Assembly (NCBI GenBank): GCA_023133195.1
Contig: JAGLWW010000016.1
Span: 1-10,518, forward strand
Reading direction: 5' to 3'
From: Candidatus Aenigmatarchaeota archaeon
GTDB taxonomy: Archaea > Aenigmatarchaeota > Aenigmatarchaeia > PWEA01 > JAGHBM01
DNA: 10,518 nt
Shown here: in pieces, positions 6,770 through 10,518 of the stretch
How the letters are laid out: the number at the start of each line of letters is the position of its first letter
Position numbering within the stretch: position 1 is the first letter of the stretch
Notes under the pieces: generated by a model
Told to the model about the DNA's origin: nothing
The model's database searches: none
What the model saw: only the letters and a program-made list of their open reading frames with translations
Made by a program: the position numbers and the translations under genes

Positions 6770-7773
6770 TAAAAGTTGATGGTTCTCATTTGGAGGGTGG
6801 CGGACAAATTCTTCGCACTTCCGTTGCTCTTTCTGCAATTACAGGCAAGCCTTTTAAAATTTACAACATAAGGAAGGGAAGGCCCAGGCCCGGTTTAAAA
6901 CCCCAACATCTAAAGGCTATAGAAACCGTTGCAAAAATATGCAACGGAAAGGTGAAAGGAGGCAAGATAGGTTCCACCGAGGTGGAATTTTCTCCAGGAA
7001 AGGTAAACGGAGGAAAATTTGACGTGGACATAGGAACCGCGGGTTCCATAACTCTTTTGCTTCATGCCTTGATTCCTCCTGTCATTCATACAAAAAAAAA
7101 GACGGAAATAAATTTAATTGGAGGTACAAACGTCCTTTGGAGCCCCACAACTGATTTTTTCAGGCACGTTTTCTGTAACTTTATTGACAGGATGGGCGTT
7201 AACATAAGAGTTGACGTGCGTAAGCACGGTTTTTATCCCAGAGGAGGCGGAAAGGTAAGAGTCAGGATACAGCCAAGCCCGAATCTAAAAGAACTGGAGT
7301 TAACAAAGAGAGGCAAGCTAAATAGGATAGATATATGGTCCATCTCTTCCAGAGACCTTAAGGAAAAAAAAGTTTCAGAGAGACAACTAAAAGCTTTCAG
7401 GGAAATTCTTAATGAGAAGGGGCATGAGCATGCTGTTTATGTGGACGCTCTTTCAACAGGAACTTCTATTCATGCCCATGTTCATTACAGCAACACAAAG
7501 CTTGGGGCCGATGTATTGGGTGAAAAGGGAAAACCAGCCGAGGAAATCGGAAGGGAATGTGCTCTCCTCCTAAAAAGTCAGATGGACAGCGGAGCCTGCC
7601 TGGACAGATGGATGGCAGACCAGATATTACCTTACATGGCTCTGACAGGGAGTGGAAAGATTTCCGTTTCCGAGATTACAGACCACTGCAAATCCAACAT
7701 GTGGGTTATTGAGAAATTCCTGCCTGTAAAATTTGAGATAAATGAAAACGTGATTTCCTGCAAAACTATTTGA
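6766..7773 (+). CDS. rtcA: RNA 3'-terminal phosphate cyclase
   Basis: Converts an RNA 3'-phosphate to a 2',3'-cyclic phosphate with ATP through an enzyme-AMP intermediate. The protein has 335 residues, normal for RtcA. Visible motifs: DGSHLEGGGQILRTSVALS at the N-terminus, RKGRPRPGLKPQHL (36-49), DIGTAGSITLLL (88-99), GFYPRGGGKV (about 158-167), and near the C-terminus MADQILPYMAL. The catalytic, AMP-accepting histidine is His307 in DHCKSN, which lines up with E. coli His309 when the following EKFLPV segment is aligned. These residues mark an active cyclase rather than the inactive Rcl1 relative. The ATG overlaps the upstream nuclease stop by four nt, so translation is probably coupled. Runs of nine A (7092-7100) and eight A (7364-7371) lie in the gene. 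Nothing in it looks broken. Confidence 0.96.
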   Translation: MIKVDGSHLEGGGQILRTSVALSAITGKPFKIYNIRKGRPRPGLKPQHLKAIETVAKICNGKVKGGKIGSTEVEFSPGKVNGGKFDVDIGTAGSITLLLHALIPPVIHTKKKTEINLIGGTNVLWSPTTDFFRHVFCNFIDRMGVNIRVDVRKHGFYPRGGGKVRVRIQPSPNLKELELTKRGKLNRIDIWSISSRDLKEKKVSERQLKAFREILNEKGHEHAVYVDALSTGTSIHAHVHYSNTKLGADVLGEKGKPAEEIGRECALLLKSQMDSGACLDRWMADQILPYMALTGSGKISVSEITDHCKSNMWVIEKFLPVKFEINENVISCKTI

Positions 7774-7787
7774 TTTTTACTTTTTTT
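7774..7787 (+). terminator. Oligo-T terminator of the nuclease-rtcA operon
   Basis: Directly after the rtcA stop, the plus strand has T5, AC, then T7. Such T-runs end transcription in archaea without a hairpin. The tract fills the 12-bp gap to the end of the convergent MBL-fold gene and overlaps its stop codon. Confidence 0.55.
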
Positions 7788-8436
7788 ATATGCTATCCAA
7801 CGCCTTTTTAATGGCATCTTTTGCATAAATGTTTCTTTTGGATGCAGGTGCACCGTGTCCCGGGAGGAGTATGTCAATATCACCAAGCTTTTTTATCTTT
7901 TGAATGGATTTTTTTAATTCATTTTCATTCCCGCCTTCAAGGTCAGTTCTGCCAACTCCGTCAAGAAACAGGGTATCTCCGCTTACAAGTATTTTGTTGT
8001 TTTCGTCCCAGAGACATATTCCTCCCGGCGTATGGCCCGGAGTGTGTATGACCTTAAAGGAGTATTTACCCGTTCCTATGGTTCCCCCTTCTTTCAGGAT
8101 CCCATCTGCCTTTACTTCTTTGTATTCAACTTCAAATTCTTCAGCCATAGTACCTTTGCCTGTTTCCAAAGCTTCCCTGTCATTTTCGTGCACCAAAATC
8201 TTAGCTTTTGTTAGCTTTTTCCATTTCTTTGCTGCGCCACAATGATCGAAGTGTGCGTGAGTGATTATTATTGTTGTTATTTTTTTTGGGTTCAAACCAT
8301 ATTCTGCCATCTGATCGAGTGTTTCTTTTATATAGAACCCGCTGCCACAGTCTACCAATATTTCATTGTTTATGCAGAATACATTGGAGTCGAATTCTGC
8401 TCCATCCAACAGGAATATACCATCGGTTATTTTCAT
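7786..8436 (-). CDS. Metallo-beta-lactamase-fold hydrolase, glyoxalase II-like
   Basis: A 216-residue cytosolic zinc hydrolase. Metal ligands are complete: THAHFDH (His60, His62, Asp64, His65), HTPGHTPGG with His135, SGDTLF with Asp154, and LPGHG with His194. The GVGRTDLEGG stretch (160-169) is typical of small glyoxalase II-like (YcbL-type) proteins, which cleave thioesters such as S-lactoylglutathione; a persulfide dioxygenase or another thioester hydrolase are alternatives. The C-terminal substrate-binding domain of classical glyoxalase II is missing, so the substrate cannot be named. The start at 8436 is set by a strong GAGGTGA four nt upstream. It lies 118 bp downstream of the HExxH gene and converges on rtcA. 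Two MBL-fold enzymes in this window are unrelated in family. Confidence 0.92.
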   Translation of the reverse strand: MKITDGIFLLDGAEFDSNVFCINNEILVDCGSGFYIKETLDQMAEYGLNPKKITTIIITHAHFDHCGAAKKWKKLTKAKILVHENDREALETGKGTMAEEFEVEYKEVKADGILKEGGTIGTGKYSFKVIHTPGHTPGGICLWDENNKILVSGDTLFLDGVGRTDLEGGNENELKKSIQKIKKLGDIDILLPGHGAPASKRNIYAKDAIKKALDSI

Positions 8437-8440
8437 AGTT

Positions 8441-8455
8441 TCACCTCTTTAGGTG
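8441..8455 (-). promoter_or_regulatory. Ribosome binding site of the MBL-fold gene inside a hairpin
   Basis: GAGGTGA (8441-8447) lies four nt before the ATG. An inverted repeat, CACCT (8442-8446 on the plus strand) and AGGTG (8451-8455), would fold the mRNA into a 5-bp stem with a four-nt loop, with the ribosome binding site as the 3' arm. Three more A-U pairs can form beyond a one-base bulge. A TATA-like TAAAAAATAT at 8475-8484 would start transcription close to the hairpin, so the 5' arm may or may not be in the mRNA. Confidence 0.5.
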
Positions 8456-8500
8456 GAAATTGAAATTTGTTTTCATATTTTTTACCAATTCTTTTCAATT

Positions 8501-8526
8501 AAAAAAGTATTTCTATTCTTAAATAG
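8501..8526 (-). terminator. Possible terminator of the porA-HExxH operon
   Basis: On the minus strand, a short stem (CTATT at 8522-8526, AATAG at 8513-8517) is followed after six nt by T6 (8501-8506). It lies about 30-55 nt past the stop of the HExxH gene. The stem is AT-rich and weak; the T-run alone could terminate. The rest of the 8437-8554 gap is AT-rich with nothing else that I recognise besides the promoter and ribosome binding site of the MBL-fold gene. Confidence 0.35.
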
Positions 8527-8554
8527 GTTACACGAAAAGCTTTTAAATTCAGGG

Positions 8555-9415
8555 TCACATTTTTTTATATAATCTTCTGTACACATGAAGACCGGTTGTA
8601 ACGACCTCCATTATTTCCTTCTCATGGTTTTTTGCACAAATTTTTATGTCTTTCAATTCCTTTACTATCCTGTTGCATTCCCTTTCCACGATTTTCGGAA
8701 CGGTAAAGGGTCTTTCAATTCCCTTTACATACTGCGGAGCATTTAATCTGAAGGGAATCCACATAGTCTCGTAACCTACGTACAATATGATTGTGTTGGC
8801 CAGATTTGATTTGTTTACCTTAATGTATTTTTTTCCTGTAGCTGAACACATCTTTTTATGGACAAATGATTCTTTTTCAAAACCTATTTCTATGAGCCTT
8901 GTCTCGACAATAATATCCTTCATGCATAGTATGAAAAACGTGACCAGTTTTATGAGGTCTGTCAGAACTTCTTCATAGTTCTCCCCTATTTTTTCAAGTG
9001 TCTTTATTATAGACGGCCATTGTTTCTTGCCGACTTTTGATATCCTCGGTTCAATTCCCCTTGATTTCTCTATAGTATGCATAAACTCGTGGGCTATCAA
9101 GCCTGTTGCGTAATCATAATCCTTTATGTAAGGGTCCTTTACGTTTATCATTATATTTGCTTTGTCATTACCCTGTATTGAAAAAGACGATACGCTCTCT
9201 GATAACCAGAATTCCATCTTATCATATCGCCTTCCATGATACATCCTTTCTGGATTGGCTATGTCAAGAAAAGCTTTTTTCGGGTTTTCTGTGAAAAGGA
9301 ATGTAACTTCTTTTAGTTTTGGTTTGCCAATTCTTTTTACAACCATGTCAACTATAGGAAAGAGGTCTCTCTTAACGAACTTCTTTTTACTATCAGTTTT
9401 TTTAATAATCTTCAT
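8555..9415 (-). CDS. Uncharacterised protein with HExxH zinc-metallopeptidase motif
   Basis: A 286-residue protein that I do not recognise by name. It is basic at both ends. The clear motif is GLIAHEFMHTIEK, with His109, Glu110 and His113 in an HExxH zinc site on a predicted helix. About 55 residues later comes ILCMKDIIVETRLIE, a hydrophobic helix with Glu171 (and Asp167, Glu176) that could give the third metal ligand, as in gluzincin-like proteins. Strand-like segments before it (LKEVTFLF, KANIMINV) fit the edge strand seen in such folds. There is no signal peptide; residues 154-170 are hydrophobic but short of a convincing membrane span. The C-terminal third has no motif I know. Its ATG follows the porA stop with no base between, so it is almost certainly in the porA operon. 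Function is unknown; a peptidase or a non-proteolytic zinc protein are both possible. Confidence 0.85.
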   Translation of the reverse strand: MKIIKKTDSKKKFVKRDLFPIVDMVVKRIGKPKLKEVTFLFTENPKKAFLDIANPERMYHGRRYDKMEFWLSESVSSFSIQGNDKANIMINVKDPYIKDYDYATGLIAHEFMHTIEKSRGIEPRISKVGKKQWPSIIKTLEKIGENYEEVLTDLIKLVTFFILCMKDIIVETRLIEIGFEKESFVHKKMCSATGKKYIKVNKSNLANTIILYVGYETMWIPFRLNAPQYVKGIERPFTVPKIVERECNRIVKELKDIKICAKNHEKEIMEVVTTGLHVYRRLYKKM

Positions 9416-10518
9416 TTACAACAGCCAGTATTTTTTTGGTTTCTTATCTCCAACCATCTTTTTGTATATCTCCAAGAAATCTTTCAGGCCGGTGTGAGTT
9501 CCTCCTAAGCTAACGATAAAATCAGATACCATTGCATCATTATCGTAAAGCGCTGCCTTGATTTCCGGAAACACTATACCGCCATATCCGGGTGCGATGT
9601 TGTTGTCTATGACAGCTATCTTCTTAACGTCTTCCAAAGCTCTTTGTATCTCTTCCTCAGGGAAGGGTCTGTATGCTCTCAATCTTAACAAACCAGCCTT
9701 CTTGCCTTTTTCTCTCAATCTGTTCACAGTTTCTTTAACCGTAGTGGATATAGCTCCCGTTGTCACGAAGGCAAATTTGGCATCATCCATTTTATATTCT
9801 TCTACAAGTCCATATTTTCTTCCAAAGGATTTCTCAAATCCTCTTCCGATTTCCTTAATTTTTTCTATTGCGTTTAGCTGGGCTTTGTGTTCCTGTGCTT
9901 TGAATTCCATGTAATCCTTTCCCATGGCTGAAATCCCCTGGCACATGGGATTCTTTGGGTCCAATATAACTTTGGGTTTGTATTTTGGCAGGAACTTTGC
10001 GACTTCAAACCTGTCAGGTATTTCAACGGGTTCCCTTGTATAGGAATGTATGAAACCTTCCATGTTTACAAGTGCAGGAAGCATCACGTCTTCATCTTCA
10101 CAAATCTTGTAGGCTTGTATGATTGTGTCAAGCACTTCCTGATTGTTCTGGGAGAAAAATATAAGCCATCCTGTATCCCTCATAGCAAGTATGTCGTTCT
10201 GGTCAGTCCACAAAGTCACTGGAGCGGACAGGCCGCGCGAAACGTTAACCATTACTATCGGAAGTCTTATCCCTGCGGCTATGTACATAACTTCATGCAT
10301 GTACAACGTTCCCTGGGAACTTGAAGCGGTAAAGGTCCTTACACCAGAAGCTTCTGCTCCGATGCACGCGGACATCACGGAATGCTCTCCTTCCACATCC
10401 ACAAAATCACCCTTCCATTCCCCATTTGCTTTCCATTTGGCCAGTTTTTCTATGAGTTCAGTCTGTGGAGTAATCGGAAAATTCGGCACTACTTTTACAT
10501 CGGAGAGACGCACGGCCC
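9416..10518 (-). CDS. porA: Pyruvate (2-oxoacid):ferredoxin oxidoreductase alpha subunit (5' end cut by window edge)
   Basis: The alpha subunit of a thiamine-diphosphate-dependent oxidoreductase that turns pyruvate and CoA into acetyl-CoA, CO2 and reduced ferredoxin. I see 366 codons before the TAA. Family marks: FPITPQTELIEKL at the N-terminus, VEGEHSVMSACIGAEASG with the Glu-His pair near the cofactor, TASSSQG, and SRGLSAPVTLWTDQNDI followed by MRDTGW. Residues about 245-340 form the transketolase C-terminal-like domain (FVTTGA, LRLRAYRPFPEEEI, IDNNIAPGYGG). A GTG at 10511-10513 could be read as a start, but the frame stays open to the edge, with Ala before it, and homologs carry more residues before the PITPQT motif; the true start is outside. 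Substrate specificity is inferred from overall resemblance. The gene is followed by the HExxH gene, not by porB. Confidence 0.93.
   Translation of the reverse strand, partial: AVRLSDVKVVPNFPITPQTELIEKLAKWKANGEWKGDFVDVEGEHSVMSACIGAEASGVRTFTASSSQGTLYMHEVMYIAAGIRLPIVMVNVSRGLSAPVTLWTDQNDILAMRDTGWLIFFSQNNQEVLDTIIQAYKICEDEDVMLPALVNMEGFIHSYTREPVEIPDRFEVAKFLPKYKPKVILDPKNPMCQGISAMGKDYMEFKAQEHKAQLNAIEKIKEIGRGFEKSFGRKYGLVEEYKMDDAKFAFVTTGAISTTVKETVNRLREKGKKAGLLRLRAYRPFPEEEIQRALEDVKKIAVIDNNIAPGYGGIVFPEIKAALYDNDAMVSDFIVSLGGTHTGLKDFLEIYKKMVGDKKPKKYWLL

Noticed and set aside
8437..8554. Longest gene-free stretch (118 bp) checked for a tRNA or small RNA
   Set aside because: It is AT-rich, has no cloverleaf arms or T-loop-like sequence, and is explained by a terminator plus a promoter.
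9558..9914. Plus-strand open frame of 118 codons
   Set aside because: Antisense shadow of porA with no motif or ribosome binding site of its own.
9932..9952. 6-bp inverted repeat AATCCC/GGGATT in porA
   Set aside because: Short stem with a 9-nt loop in coding sequence, expected by chance in a window this size.
10511..10513. GTG as the start of porA
   Set aside because: The frame stays open to the window edge and homologs carry more residues before the PITPQT motif, so the gene is cut rather than complete.

Overview
The window is a gene-dense piece of an archaeal chromosome. The support for Archaea is: an archaeal-type topoisomerase IA, a stand-alone MgtE membrane protein paired with a PhoU/TrkA_C protein, a seryl-tRNA synthetase with the archaeal/eukaryotic form of motif 3, a KH-less beta-CASP ribonuclease (aCPSF2-like) overlapping an RNA 3'-phosphate cyclase, a ferredoxin-dependent oxidoreductase alpha subunit, TATA-like boxes about 27 nt upstream of start codons, and GGTG/GAGGTGA ribosome binding sites. 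The common-type SerRS, rather than the rare methanogen type, does not point to a methanogen. I cannot name the phylum; an uncultured, streamlined archaeon would fit.

Layout. On the minus strand from about 5401 down to 1: tyrS, serS, mgtE-like, phoU-trkA_C-like and topA (runs off the left edge without a stop). On the plus strand from 5492 to 7773: the beta-CASP nuclease and rtcA, overlapping by ATGA. A 90-bp divergent promoter region separates tyrS from the nuclease. On the minus strand from 10518 down to 7786: porA (5' end outside the window), a HExxH protein of unknown function whose ATG directly follows the porA stop, then a glyoxalase-II-like metallo-beta-lactamase-fold hydrolase that converges on rtcA over a 12-bp gap. 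No stretch over 118 bp lacks a gene. I see no tRNA, rRNA, CRISPR array, insertion sequence or phage gene.

How the genes work together. tyrS and serS supply charged tRNAs. The MgtE-like protein and its PhoU/TrkA_C neighbour look like a divalent-cation transporter and its cytosolic regulator. The nuclease/RtcA pair looks like an RNA-end cleavage and end-modification unit, with a GC-only hairpin over the rtcA ribosome binding site that suggests translational coupling. porA would produce acyl-CoA and reduced ferredoxin, but its usual partner porB is not directly downstream. The best candidates for something undescribed are the HExxH protein tied to porA, the nuclease-RtcA coupling, and the hairpins built around several start sites.
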